A program made the translations under genes and the position numbers. From Didymodactylos carnosus (Eukaryota > Rotifera > Eurotatoria > Philodinida > Philodinidae), in assembly GCA_905250885.1 (NCBI GenBank), contig CAJNOQ010000584.1, positions 1 through 45,939 on the forward strand: 45,939 bases of DNA. The letters are read 5' to 3'. The notes beneath the pieces are model-generated. The model did not search any database, was not told the origin of the DNA, and was given only the letters and a program-made list of their open reading frames with translations. Positions 32,640 through 45,404 of this stretch are shown here, piece by piece. Position 1 is the stretch's first letter, and every line of letters starts with the position of its first letter.

Positions 32640-32883
32640 AGAAAGATTATTCTAGTTGTCCATCTATTGAAAATCGTATTCAAGAACGAATTTTACATTA
32701 TAATAATTTTTGAAATGTTTAGGATGATTCTTTTTTTTTTTATCAATTCATGTGGATGAAACATAAACTTTTTACTTCTACTCATGGATTTTTAAGTGTG
32801 CATAGAGATTTATTACTATACTATGCAAAATTAACAAAATGTCACCAACTATGTTTTGTTTTTTTTCTATTTTTGATTTAGTA
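32640..32883 (+). pseudogene. weak coding relics
   Basis: Two protein-like stretches follow one another. The first (KKDYSSCPSIENRIQERILH) stops at TGA near 32715. The second, after a possible splice site TGTTTAG, reads MWMKHKLFTSTHGFLSVHRD, then LLLYYAKLTKC, and stops at TAG near 32881. No start, partner exons or family are recognised. It may be a dead gene piece or a chance run. Confidence 0.22.
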
Positions 32884-33663
32884 TGACTTCTTTCAACATC
32901 ATTATCTATCACCTTTTTAGATACAGTTGTCTCATATTTTTGTTTTTTGTGTCTTATATGTCGATATGACCTATAAACTTTATTTCATATATTTAGTATA
33001 GGTTGTTGATGAGGTCGAGTATCAATTGTATCAGCAGTAGAATACATAATCTAACATATACAGTAGTTATTCAACCTTACCTTATCTGTGACCATTGAAG
33101 TTCTCTTCCTTCCTTCCTTCGTTTCTTGTATACAAACGACAATGACAACGATAGAATACAAATTTATATTTGTTTTATTTATTATCGTGTGTTATATTAT
33201 TTAGTTGTTGGATAGTAATGGTGATTTTTCATTTGACAAGTAGATAAAACAATGTAATAAAAACTTACTATTTTTTCACACAAAAGTTCAGAACAACTAG
33301 TTCATCAGCAGGTTTCATCGTTCTCTATCGTCATATATAAAGTGAAAATAAAAAATGTGCTGTTATTTCTCTCTAAGGGCATGTTGTTATTTTTTTCTTC
33401 TTTCCTCATCTATTTCTAATACCATGTCTATACGGACTATATGAACAGAGAAAAAGTAGTCTATGACAAAAATCACACATGGACTCTGATGCATATTAGT
33501 TTTTTTTGCTGTCGTCGTCTCCCTCCCGCATAATCAGTGACCGATGGCACAGATTTCCTTTTTTTTCTCTCTCAAAAAATTTTATATTCCTAATTGATAT
33601 TTCTTTAAAGAAAATCCTTTACTGTTTTTATGAGTGTCAAACATGAAAGAACATATATTGAAA

Positions 33664-33740
33664 AGAGAGGGAGAGAGAGAGAGGGAGAGAGGAGAGAGAG
33701 AGAGAGGGAGGGGGGAGAGAGAGAAAGAGAATGAAAAAAA
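33664..33740. repeat. GA-rich simple repeat
   Basis: A purine-only tract of about 77 bases is built of GAGA, GAGG and GGGGG units. The minus-strand frame that reads it as Ser/Leu/Pro repeats is an artefact. Confidence 0.9.
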
Positions 33741-35435
33741 GATATGAAATTGTCATAATACTTTTGTGATTATAGTCGCTAGTCCCTAAGTTGGCAACGG
33801 TGAGACTTTTCACTATTGAATAGCAAAAAGAAAGAAAAAAAAAGGTGTTAGTCACGTGTTCAGCTGTTTGTTCAATTGTGACAATGAGTCTCAAACATAA
33901 ATCTGTTTGGACTTTAACATTTTAATGGAAATTAAACAAGAAAGTTAAATTTTTTGAAGCAGTAACTATTTTGTTGTACGTGCAGTGTAAAGTACAAATA
34001 CTGGCAAAAAATAAAGAAAAAACAATCTCATTTATGATGATTTTGATAAGAACAAAGCGATGACACTCAGTGATCAAAACTTCTTGAAACCTTATGTGGC
34101 TTAACATCGTTTTTTCTCCTCAAAGCTAGTGTGAATTTAAGAAAAATTCTTATCATAGTAGTATGGAACGATTTTTCGCCAACAATGTTAACGTTAAAAC
34201 GGGTGAAAAGCTCTAGGATTACGGTATCGATTGAGATATTCTTCATTCATGTAGAAACTTTTTCCTCTTTTGAATAAATTAAAGTCTTTAGCAAAGAAAA
34301 ATGGCTTTTTTTCTTTTCCTTCTCGAAACCTAATGTATCTGAGCCGTTTAGAACTAAAATTTAGTGAGATTCAAGCCTATCGACGATCGTGGCTTCGTCG
34401 CCTATGAACTAGATGATATGAATTTGAATATTTATGAATATATTTTCAGATGAGCAAGTACCTATAGATCTATAAATAAAATTATAAATCTCTATTCATC
34501 TAATTCACTATTTTTTTTTCAAATTTGATACTCAAAAAGACATAATAAATAATTAAAGAAGGTACTTTTAGGTGAGACATATGATGTAATCCTTGTAGAA
34601 CTTTCCTTTTATGCCATTTATTTTATTTTATGAATCATTAAACAAAAGTAAATACTTGATAGATATATATGTAATATGTATTTTAAGTGTCTGAATATAA
34701 TGAATCAATATGGATGACAGTGTCAAAGATGAATATTTCGACCAATATTTATGTAATATGAATGGAACATGTTTTTCAAGAATAGTCGAAAATAAAAATT
34801 CAATAATCTATAGAAAAAAATCACTTCTTTTTCCTCGACAAATATGATGCACAGATAAACATGTTAAAGTAATAAGTGGGTGACATAGTTTGATGGAATT
34901 GGTAAGATACACAATTCAAATTTTTGTAAAATAAAAACAAAAAAATATGTTTCTAAATTATAACAGATGCAAATAATACACGACTGACTATCAATTCATT
35001 CATATATAACAGTAATATTTTGGAATCCATTATAGAATTTTTTTATCACATTATTTTACATTTTTTCTCTTTATTTCAATTATCAATTAGAGAATCAGCA
35101 AAACAAAAATGCTTGCTTAATGCGTTATCTTAAACTGAACAAATTACTGTTCTAAAGTACAGTAAAAACGTAAATAAACAAAGAAAACAAAATGTTATAG
35201 TACAAAAAATAGAAAAAACAAATAATTGGAAGTTTAAATTATAGTTGACATATAAAAATAATATAGCACCGATATTCACCAAAAATAAAGAAAAAGTAAT
35301 ATTATTTGTGGTGGGCTTAATAAAGGTAATGTGACAACATTCACTGACTAGATTTACGCGAATTTGAATAATATTTTTATGTTGAGCAAGTTGATATTTT
35401 TCATAATAATAAATAAAAGATATATGCATAGGATG

Positions 35436-38400
35436 TTAGGCATTGACCAAGTCAGTAAGTAATGGAGAACGTTCGGATACTGGAGAACGTAACGCGGATG
35501 CTTCTAAAAAAGTAAACATTATTACAAATATAAATACATTAGTCAATATAATGAATTCTGAATAAGATGAAGTATAAATATTAAATTAAAGATAAACATA
35601 TCATTCGTTATGAGGGAAACGAGAGATCCTTCTAACTTATTATTGATGAATTCTCCTGCCTTTTATTCGTTTTTCTGATTAAAAATGATCTCTTTTGTAA
35701 CAATTTATACAAAATCTTGGCTGAAAAGCAATATCTCTTGGAAGAAATCGGCAGGTGTAAACGATTAAAAAGTCTATTTTTATACTGCTATTCGAAAAAG
35801 TATCTATAAGAAAGTTTAAGAATAACTTCTGATATCGAAAAAATGTTTTTTGTGCAATAAAATAAAAAATATCTAAATTTTTTCTCTAACGGCACGCATG
35901 TCTCCACTTTTTCATAGTATTTGATATTTTCTTGTTAAGCGTGATAATAAACGTTGAAATAATCGACATGTCCAGACACAATTGAGTGATATTGGCACTA
36001 AAGTGGATATTTAGGAGAATTTGGCGTGGAGAAAAAAATCCAGTGCAAAGTAGAAAAATCTTTAGATAAATAAAAATAATAGCGATTAATAGCAGCAAGC
36101 ATGACACATAGACAGATGTGATAAACGATGAGAAAGAGAGAAAGTCTCTCTAGACATACAGAGAAATATATTACCTATTTGTCTATTTCCAATTTTTGAT
36201 CTCCATATAGTGGCTAATAAAACTATACATAATAGCGCTGCTCCTCCAGGCACAAATGTCAATATTCTACGATAATATAACGGACAAAGTTCTGGAGACG
36301 TGCTAAAAAGAACAGAAAATTATACCGTTGCTCATTATATTCAAGTTGATATACGATATCATCAAGCAATACCGGCTAACTTGAATAAAGATGTCAAAGA
36401 ATTTTCAACAAGAAACAAATAAGAGTGATCATCATGGAAATCATTTTTATAAATAATAGAATTTGTAATATTTTCAGATATTTCATCGTATTTGTTCTAT
36501 AGATATCAGCAGTTAAATTATCACAAAACATAGAGAAATTAGATATACACGCTTCGGCTGACATCTTTTGTTTCTGTTTTTCTCTAAAGAATGTATTGAG
36601 TAGTGTCGAAAAGTTTGAAAGTCTAAAAAATGGTCGCACTAAAATTGATCGACATTTTTTTAATCAAAGAAAAAGTAGAAAAGGTCATGACAAATAATCA
36701 AAAAAAAAGAATATAATCAAAGAAGAATGAATATAAGTGAACAGTTTAAAAATTCACTTTTCTATGAAACAAAAAAGAACAGTTATAAACAATAGAGGTT
36801 AAACTAATAAACTCTAATTATTAGATTGAAAAGAAATGATAGGAATATATGCAAGGATATCAAGTTTAATAAATACTGTGATGTATCATATGTTTAACGC
36901 TTATTTATATTGTTATAAAACGATATATAAACCATCATGGCCAGTACAACATCATTTATTACAAGTAATAAAGATAAATCATTATTAGTTCGTGATAATT
37001 ACATTTATTATGTTAGTAAAACAACAGCTACAGTTAAATATTAGAAATGTGAAGATCGTAGCTACAATGCCGATGTTCATATAAATGTTAATGAGACATT
37101 TAATAAAAATAGTTCGTGATCATTCACATTTACAATCACCTGAAGAAATTGAAGTTCGTACAGTTAAACAAAATTTATAACGTAGAGTTGTAAATGAAAC
37201 AACAGTAATAAATAAAATTTATGATGAAGAACTAGCTGACCAACAATTATTACAAACAGCAGCTGCTATTATTCCATCATCATATGCAGCAAGTATGTAT
37301 AAACTTTTATATTCGACTTTGTCAGAATTTCTTGAATTAGACCAATATTTTAACTTCTATTCTTTATAACTGTTCTTTTTTGTCCCATAGCAAAGTGATG
37401 ATCAATGATGATTTGATTATTTGTCAGGACTCTTTTCTACTTTTTCTTCGATTAAAAAGATTTTTCACCCATTTTTTCTTTCCCCAACAACATCAACTCC
37501 ACTAAGGTCTTACGATTGTTGCCTTCGAACTTTTCGACCTTACTCAGGCATACCTCCCTAAACCTACATTCACTAATATAGTTGATCATTTATTTAATGA
37601 TAATACCAGTAGAATAAATATGACGAAACGTGTTAAACCAATGAAAACTATGCTATTTATAAAAAATATTTATAAGGATTTCTACTCTTATTTGTTTCTC
37701 ATGTCAAGAGAAAGCTAGTAGCCCTACATACCTGCATGGATTGTATTGTTGTATAATTGCTATCGCTGCACCATTTGCAATTTTATCAACAAAACTCATT
37801 ATTCCATACACAAAGGCACCACTCTCCTAAAATAAAACAAAAACACTCATTGAAGTATAAACTGAAATGTTGAGACATAAAATAAATACATAATTCCTTA
37901 AATGATCTCATTATAATCATCCACGAAATATATTATTCTCAAAATTCGATAATGATATCATCAAACCAGACTTGGATACTTTTCTCTTGAAAAATATTCC
38001 AAATAAACAAACATTTCTCTTTGTTTATGACTATATATGTGATTTTATCTCGGATACTGAATGTTTTTAAGTGCCTGCCTGAGTTACTGTTTTTTGATAC
38101 CGAAGCTGATGCATTCCTATTTCATATCTGTACGAATCCATTGGAAGTTGTCTCTCTCTTGCCCAAAGGGTCAGTTGCTCACCACAACTACTCTACTCTT
38201 CGACATCTTCTAAAATATTCGTTTCTTTAATCATATTTCTCTGTGACTGATGATCAATCTTTTTCTTCCTCTCTCCAATTTTCTTTCTTTTTATTATTTT
38301 GTATGTCTGTTATTATCTTCCCTAATCATCTGCTCTTTAAGCCTCTTTTGCAAATTGATATAATGTAATCAATTGGATCGCAATTTCGATTTGTATTAAG

Positions 38401-41400
38401 ATTTTCTTCATTTTTAAATAAAGTTTATACCAAATACATAATAAACCTATGAAGAAATTTTGGACCTCCACAGATCCTTTTAATCTATTAAAAAGTTCTC
38501 ATAAATTAGTTTCCCGCGACAAAATAAGGTATTCGACCGTGTAAAAGAGAAAATTTTGCTCGCCTAATACGTATGAACACATTAGAAGAATAAAAATCAC
38601 AGGTCGAAAATATTGCTCGAAGGTTTATCATGCATTAAATGAGCATCTGACATCCAAAATATGTCCGAACGCATTATTTTGTCTAAAAATGCAAAAAACT
38701 AAGCCTTCGGAGGTCTTAGAGTGTGTCAAAAGAAGAATTTGAAGGTCTTAAAAGCCGAAAAAACTTTTTTAATGCCTGTGAAGGTCCAAAATTTCTTCTT
38801 GGGAACACTTTGAAATAGTACACTGCAAGAGTACCTGTGTTGCACATCAAGCAAGTTTCTCTACACGTGAACAATCGTGGGCTTAATTCCACTAACGAAT
38901 ATCAACCATATATCAACACGGGCCGGGCCACAAAATTCTATAGAGTGATCAGACCGGGCCGAGCCTGGGTCGCAGTATTTTGGTCGGGGCGGATCGGATT
39001 GAACTCAAAATTTTTAAGCATGCGTGGATTTGTAATTTATGTGTATACTCAGTATCGAGAAAGAGTATTACCACTGTTACGCGACATCTTAATGACTTCG
39101 TTTAGCTAAGGTCTTTAAAGATTCAAAAATGAAGACCAAGAAATCATAAAGATATAAATATTAACTTGAGAACTACATTTACACCACTTAGCCAGCAAAA
39201 GCATTACAGATACAAGAAAAACATCACGTCTGAGACCAGAAAATTTTAAAAAGTGGTCGAGCTGGGTGAGAAAGTTTTAGGATCAGTCGGCCCGGGCCAG
39301 ATAAATTCCATGTTTGGTCAGGCCGAGTCGAGCTTGATCCAGAAACTTTCATCATCGGGCCGGACCAAAAGTTTTCGGCTCGTGCGGATCTCTGGTGTCG
39401 ACACGTAAATTCAAATTCGCTGATACGTTTTTTTATTGATCGACGGAGTTACATCAACAGACAAATTTTATCTACTACTGTCAATTCGTGGACAGAAGAA
39501 AAACTGTTCGCCGAAATAACGTTCACTATCCAATTCTTAAAATTTTCATAGAAGATGTTACTGCTGAGATAGTTGACGTTCACGATCTCTGTGAAACTAA
39601 TTTTATTTTACGGATTAGTGCAAAAGACAGTTTGTGCTAGCTGATAAAATTGAATCTAATTCAGGTACATACCGTATTATGTGCGATAAGATCTGATGCT
39701 AATGCTCCAGATGTGATTACTGTTGTAGATGTTGCTATACCAAGTAATACTGCTGCAAATAAAATTGTAACAGGAAATGGTATACCCCATTTATGGAATG
39801 TAAATATAAACCAGAAGAGAAAAGCAGTTAAAACTTCTAATATTAAACCAAATAACATTGTCGCTTTTCGACCAATACGCCTGTTCACGTAGCGCATGGC
39901 TAATGAGGTGAAAAACCCACTCACATATAAGCACAATGGTGCCACAGCGATATAAGTCTAAACAAAGAACAGAAAAATGCCACGAATTAGTTTTATTAAT
40001 GTTCCATGTAGCTTGGAAGAACTATACTATCCATATCAAATATCTGAAATCTTTCGAGTTTGAAGGCACTTTTGTGCATTGACATAATTGCAGTTTATTA
40101 TTATTGTTGCTTTGTTTCGATGTTCGTTTTCTGTGAGTTATTTAGTCACGAATACTTGATTCAGGAGCATTCTTTTCTTTCTTTATTTCTATATGAGTTT
40201 GTCTTAGACAGTATATGTTAGAATTAGTTTGCAGTAGCAATATAGTCTAAGAACTTGTTCCTGAGACAATACAACTTCAAAGACCGTTCGAAATTTCGAT
40301 GTTTCGAAACGGTTGTTGTAGTCACTTGTCTAATGAACTGTTAACATCTTAGTTTAGTGTTAAGTGTATGTAAGTAATTACTAACAAGATTGGTTTCTAT
40401 ATTAAATATCTGTTTTGTTTTCTCGTATAAATGGTTCACAAATGAAGAATTTTGTAAGTAATTGTAAATACCTTGTTTAGTTTGGCAACTGTGTCGATAA
40501 TATATAATGGTAAATAAACTTGTGACGTATTTAAAATAACTCTTGTACACATCCAAATGAATGCAACTTGATAAAATTGTCGTTCTCTCAAAAAATCTCT
40601 CCAAGTCATTCTAACGACGAGTGATTGAGTAAGTGAAAGTGATTGTGATAAGTCCCACTGCGATTCTCTTGGACGTTCACGCGCACCAATATGGAAGAAG
40701 ATTGCACACGATATACCAAATCCCATAACAATAAATGTCAAATGCTAATTAGAAAAAAAAGCATATAAAACTTAGCTATAAAATTTCAAATGAGAATACA
40801 CTGTTGTTTGTTTATGTTTGAAGACTAAGATAAAGTGATTTTGCCTTTTATGTCTTACATGATATTATTTTTCATTAAAATTTAGCAAGCAGGAAAACTC
40901 CTTACTTGAAACACGTGTGCATCCTGCCTTGATATATCATTTGTTTCAGCACCAGTAGTTGCAGATATTCCTAACAGCAACCATGTGCATCCGTAAACAA
41001 ATATATTCGATATAACTGTCCAAGCATATCTAAAATGACAAAGTAAACAAGTGGTACAAGAAGATGACACTAAATTTTTTTCCAATTTAGTATTGATTAA
41101 TATTTAACTGGCATATATATAACTTAAGATAAAATGACAACTCACGTAAGATGATGGCTGAGATAATCAAGGATACTTTTTTATCATAGCCGTTACCTGT
41201 ATGAATTTAGTTGCACTCTTTCGCCATCAACATGTGTTAATTCATTGATCATTGATAAATGAGCGATTTGAGAACATGCCCATCCAAATTGAAATATAAC
41301 AATGAATGAAGCATAATAAATGAACTGGGCCCAATAAGCGGAATTAGAACACTGAATGCATAAATTAAAACAAAACGGAAATGAACACACAACACACAAC

Positions 41401-42226
41401 ACACCTAAAACATGTACATAAAGAAAATTGAATTAAAAGAAAATAATTGAAACGCTCGTTCAATTGAAATTATTCATTATATACTATGAAGATGATATTA
41501 TACGAGAAAAACAATGCGGAGTTTTCCAGGAAAATGTTAGCTAGATAGTATGTTTTCTTTACCAATGATATGCCATGATTTTCTTCGTCCGTAATTAAAA
41601 AGTCCCGTTGTAGTGCGATCAGATTCTATTCCAACGAATGTTGTTGATATGGCGTCTAAAATGTAAGAAACGTACAAGATAGATACACTATGTTGTTCCA
41701 ATTACATCGACAAGTAATCATCAGAATTATAATTGCTGTCACTTTTATGAACTTCAAATCAAATTTGACCTAATAAACTCGAATAAACGCAGTCCGTGGC
41801 GAAGAGAAAAAGCAAATGTAATGTAAGTTTTTGAGACCATGGTTAAAACTTTTAAGAGAATATGTTTTTTCTTTACTGCTTGCTGGTATAATCTTTTGCA
41901 TAAGCTTCGACCTCAAAAGATCGGAAAAAATCTTTTGATTCCAACACAACAATAGAGCAAAATTATAAAGCAGGTCGCCACGGGACTGAATAAGCACACC
42001 CCACAAAATTCAAATAAGAACGATGTCTTTTTTCCATTGATTTATTTAGTTTACCTGCCACTTGTCCGATCAGTAGAAGATATCCTGCTGATGAATTAGA
42101 AAATTGAACAACTCGATGATAAAACACTAATAAATAACTAAACCATATTGATGCACATAAATCATTGAGTACATGACCAACACTGTAGGCAAATTTACGG
42201 TAAGGACGAACGATATCGGCATCCAT
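35436..42226 (-). CDS. MFSD12: MFSD12-like major-facilitator transporter, complete, nine exons
   Basis: Exons are 42226-42055, 41655-41563, 41404-41197, 41029-40906, 40744-40472, 39957-39673, 37826-37732, 36302-36175 and 35503-35436. All junctions are GT-AG and in phase. The product is 481 residues, the family's usual length, with 12 membrane spans. In mammals MFSD12 imports cysteine into lysosomes and melanosomes. Marks seen: [20 protein letters not shown] in TM1, GIESDRTTT and [11 protein letters not shown] in the TM2-3 loop, [38 protein letters not shown], and [17 protein letters not shown]. The short last exon encodes [10 protein letters not shown], an ExxxLL acidic dileucine signal that fits lysosomal sorting. 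The ATG is 36 bases after a strong 3' splice site (42264-42263). Introns 5, 6 and 7 contain a foldback arm, a GC-rich element and a FLYWCH pseudogene. Confidence 0.94.
36937..37293 (+). pseudogene. FLYWCH-type zinc-finger pseudogene in an MFSD12 intron
   Basis: The fragment begins with ATG and reads like a FLYWCH domain: a [20 protein letters not shown] strand, then a lost Trp (TAG at 37042-37044) before KCEDRS, then a finger Cys replaced by Tyr, then the HSH end of the finger. Breaks: the TAG at 37042, a one-base frameshift at about 37100-37112, and a TAA at 37178-37180. The tail ([12 protein letters not shown], then [20 protein letters not shown]) stays recognisable. FLYWCH proteins bind DNA and often accompany Mutator-like transposons. 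No intron is visible in the fragment. It runs opposite to its host gene, MFSD12 (intron 7). Confidence 0.7.
38907..39394. mobile_element. GC-rich hAT-like miniature element iterating GGGCCGGGCC
   Basis: The patch stands out from its AT-rich surroundings. The ends, CATATATCAACACGGGCCG and CAGAGATCCGCACGAGCCG (read inward from the right), agree at about 13 of 19 positions. Inside are several copies of GGGCCGGGCC, CCGGGCCGAG and GGCCCGGGCC. Flanking 8-mers ATATCAAC and GTGTCGAC match at 5 of 8, the rest being A/G differences, so an old target duplication is possible. It lies in MFSD12 intron 6. The plus frame at 38837-39109 is not a gene. Confidence 0.55.
40051..40385. repeat. solo arm of the 13246-14080 foldback family
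   Basis: This stretch closely matches the right arm of the foldback in the M1AP intron: TTTCGATGTTCGTTTTCTGT, then AGTATATGTTAGAATTAGTT, then GATGTTTCGAAACGG, ending GTAAGTAATTACTAAC. The opposite arm is absent. It sits in MFSD12 intron 5. It is either a half element or a copy made from one arm. Confidence 0.88.
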
Positions 42227-42264
42227 TGAAACGAAGAAAAAATAAAGAAAAAAACAAAAAATCT

Positions 42265-44373
42265 AAAACAGAAAAATAAAGTTTATAAACCGTTTTAAAG
42301 AATTTGGGACGCCTTGCAATAGATGGTATAACCATGTATGCATCGAGCTGAAAAAATAGCAAATAGTAATAAATTCATTTGTAAACTAAACAAATCTGAA
42401 TCGAATATATCCGTGTTTATAGTGCTTCTTAACTCTCGAACGAGAGAATCAAACAGAAAGATAAATCTAAAAAAACCACGTTTAACATTGATGTAGATAA
42501 TATTTTATATTAGAAGGTCTATGTGTGAATACTGCAACATACGATTCTAAAAATTCTATTGTTCATCACTTCGTTAGCTCATTCTGTGGAATCCTTGTAA
42601 AGAAAAAAGATAATATATTGACATTATTCTATTTCATTTCGACTCATTATTTACACAAGGTAACCCAGATATGACGCCGTTATTATGACAAAAAACGTTG
42701 CATTTACAGAGTACACAGCAGTGCACAGATGTGAAATTATATGCCAATAAACGTATTTTGAAAAGACACAAGTGTCGATTTTTCTAAAATTTTTGGTGTT
42801 CGTTAGGCGTTGCTATACTCAGTTCGACGAGCTCTATCGTTTGGCTAACTCAGATTTTAATTTGATGATGTTCGCGTCTTTTAGAAATACCCGCAATTAT
42901 ATGTGATCATAGGCTCATCCTTGAACAGGGAGGAAGAATGGAAAAATTTTGAAGTTATTTTGACTATGAATAAATTTTCGCAGCTATATGTAAGCGAGGG
43001 CGTGACGCGAAACGGTGATTTAAGGATTAGTAGATTAAGTAGATTTCTTACCGGTACTTCTACAGATAAAGCACACCCTCTACTGTAGGTGTATGTAAAA
43101 GTGAAAGTGAGGGTTATGGGTTACTTGTGTATCAACTGTCTCTTCCAATCTGTCACTTCGTCATAAATATTTTCGACTGGTACAGTTTTTCAAGATTTAT
43201 CATCGCCTTAATCCTCTTTCTTCTTTTTATAATGTTCTTTGTCCTTATTATTCTTCTTTACATTGGCATCATTCCAAATATGTTCGTATTCCACCTCCTG
43301 TAAACGGCTTTTCCCCACAAACAGTTTCGTCTTCCTTCTTTCATTCAACTGTCACTGACTGAAATAATCTTCCAGAATCAGTTATTCGTTCTTCTTCGTT
43401 TTTGTCATTTAAAATAGCTTTATCTCAGCATCTTTGTTTCGTACACTAGTTTACTGCTTTTATTTTTATTTTTCTATTTATAGATTCTTTTATTGTTGTT
43501 TGGCTCGAGTCATTGTTTTATAGGTCGGGGAACTTTGATGACTCTCACTTTTCGTGAATAAATTATCCACTCATTCATTCAGAAAGGGTGTGCTCAGTCT
43601 CTAAAAGTGCCTCTTCTTCATTTATATCGATAGAAAATGAGGCTATATGATGAAAATATTTACACCACCTTTATTTAGATTAAATACAGCTGAGTATGGC
43701 CACACACTTCTCGAAGCATACAATAGATAGTGAACTGTGTTTGTCTGCTTTTATTTACTTATTCATTTTGTTTTTCATCTGATGGCGGTGAATCATAGAA
43801 GGAGAAAGATTTTGATTTACTTATTTGATTGTCCAACAGAATTTGTTCATGCACTGTCATGCGAAAAGCCGTTAAAAAAAATAAAAGAGACCACTAGCAG
43901 ACAAGCACACATTGCCGTTGTTCAGACAAATAAAAGAAGCTATAGGTTACTGCTTCTATTCTAATCGGTAATGTAAATAGTAGAGTACACTGAATTATCT
44001 GTTAGTTCAGGGAGTAACTTTTTTTCGTAGCGTATAGAGATCATCCCGATTTCGGTGATATATCAGTAGATGTAACCTTATTGAAACATGAAATCTGTTA
44101 TTTTCTTTAGTTTGTCCGAATATTTGTTACGCAGAGAGGATGGTCCGCATGCATATCATCAAATTGCATCTCGACCGGGTCTGTCCCTAAACAGGTTGCA
44201 AAAAGATTGCAACCCGTATGCGCCCATGGGTTTTCCCGGTCCCTGACGATCTCTGTAGCGTATACTGTGATTGCACACTTCGATAATGCAGTCTTAAAAT
44301 TGCTGATGGACTCATGAAATGAGTCCATCAATCGAGCATTTATACAAGAGCTGCCATGTACTAAAAATCGCAT
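42265..44373. other. upstream of MFSD12, no gene supported
   Basis: AT-rich DNA. The plus frames at 42903-43088 and 43737-43964 resemble nothing known. The part at about 42780-43150 has a slightly higher GC content and may be an old mobile element, but I found no ends. Promoter motifs for MFSD12 are not evident. Confidence 0.4.
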
Positions 44374-44423
44374 AAAAATCGGCAATTAATCGTGCGCTTA
44401 ATTGCGATTAATTGCCGATTTTT
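44374..44423. repeat. 19-base perfect hairpin
   Basis: The stems at 44374-44392 and 44405-44423 are exact reverse complements around a 12-base loop (TGCGCTTAATTG). The stem contains iterated AATTAATCG-like words. It is followed by a T run. It could be part of a larger decayed element, as similar words flank the foldback to its right. Confidence 0.85.
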
Positions 44424-44739
44424 TTCTAGGTATCAGGTTCGAACCCATCTTAGGAAATACATATTTTTTGTTTTTTCATTGTTAATTATGTATAATGACA
44501 TATACGTCACCCACCAACGGTCGTAACACCAGTTGATGTCGGAGCCTTTTCAACGAGTCGATTTTAGACATTGCTCATATACTAGCTGTTTACTGGGCTC
44601 CTCGGCTTAAACCTGTGAGCGACCATAGAGAAGACTCTTGACAACTCTGTTTTAATCTAAAATAAAAAGATGATCTAAATAGAAGTGTATTTCTCGTTGA
44701 AATCGTGTTTCTTATATACATACTTTACTGCAAAAATAT

Positions 44740-45190
44740 GTAATACAGAATTTCTATCGCACTCTCTAAAATCCAAATTTTATACAAACAAACAGTTTGT
44801 TTGAAACATTAAAAAAAAATCCCTTTAACTTCTCTTCTCTGGTATAGGACTATCAAAAAGCATTGGTAATTTTTAAACTAATTTTCTAGAGACGAATCTC
44901 AAAACGAACGCCATCAAGTTATAATCAAAATACTACAATGCATACTGAATATTATGAAATTTTAAGGTTTCTGCTACTTATTAAAGCATGCATTTTAGTA
45001 TTTTGATTATAACTTGATGAGGCTCGTTTTGAGATTCGTCTCTAGAAAATTAGTTTAAAAATTACCAGTGCTTTTTGATGGTCCTATACCAGAGAAGAGA
45101 GGTTAAGGAATTTTTTTTTAATGTTTCAAACAAACTTTTTGTTTTTATCAAATTTGGATTTTAGAGAGTACGATAGAAATTCTGTATTAC
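44740..45190. repeat. foldback element, about 205-base arms
   Basis: The left arm (44740 to about 44945) begins GTAATACAGAATTTCTATCG. The right arm (about 44985-45190) ends with its reverse complement, apart from one or two substitutions. Arms agree over nearly their whole length, including TTTTCTAGAGACGAATCTCA, and enclose about 40 bases. This is the best-preserved foldback in the window, which suggests a young copy. Confidence 0.92.
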
Positions 45191-45404
45191 ATGCATCTTG
45201 TATAATCCTAATAATCTTGTGCTTAATTACAGAATTTTTGGAGAAAAACACGATCGCTAAAAGACTCGTAAAATAATATACGGTTTTTAGCGATGGCAGC
45301 TCTGTCGCACATTAATCCCACTCATAGTCTATTACGGATTCGAGACCTGCACATGTTAAGAAAAAAATGGCGTAAAAAGTTTCCCACATCGTCTATTTTT
45401 ATAG

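Larger units (their letters stand above)
28467..35435. other. 7-kb nearly gene-free stretch between SLCO and MFSD12
   Basis: The stretch is very AT-rich with many short frames that look random. Items I can support are the TG microsatellite near 29821, the GACTAGTC patch at 30330-31030, weak coding relics at 32640-32883 and the GA tract at 33664-33740. Minus frames at 33922-34107 and 35130-35429 share a faintly similar stretch and may be diverged copies of one repeat. The SLCO promoter should lie at its left end, but no motif stands out. Confidence 0.5.

Noticed and set aside
39650..39892. Plus-strand frame of 80 residues
   Set aside because: Antisense shadow of MFSD12 exon 6.
40341..40604. 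Second minus-strand frame overlapping MFSD12 exon 5
   Set aside because: Wrong frame relative to the spliced product and partly made of the foldback arm.
44107..44385. Minus frame of 92 residues
   Set aside because: Contains short inverted words and no recognisable domain; more like repeat DNA than a gene.
44436..44446. GGTTCGAACCC, a perfect tRNA B-box-like word
   Set aside because: No acceptor stem, anticodon arm or A box fits around it, so no tRNA gene is called; a tRNA-derived short element remains possible.
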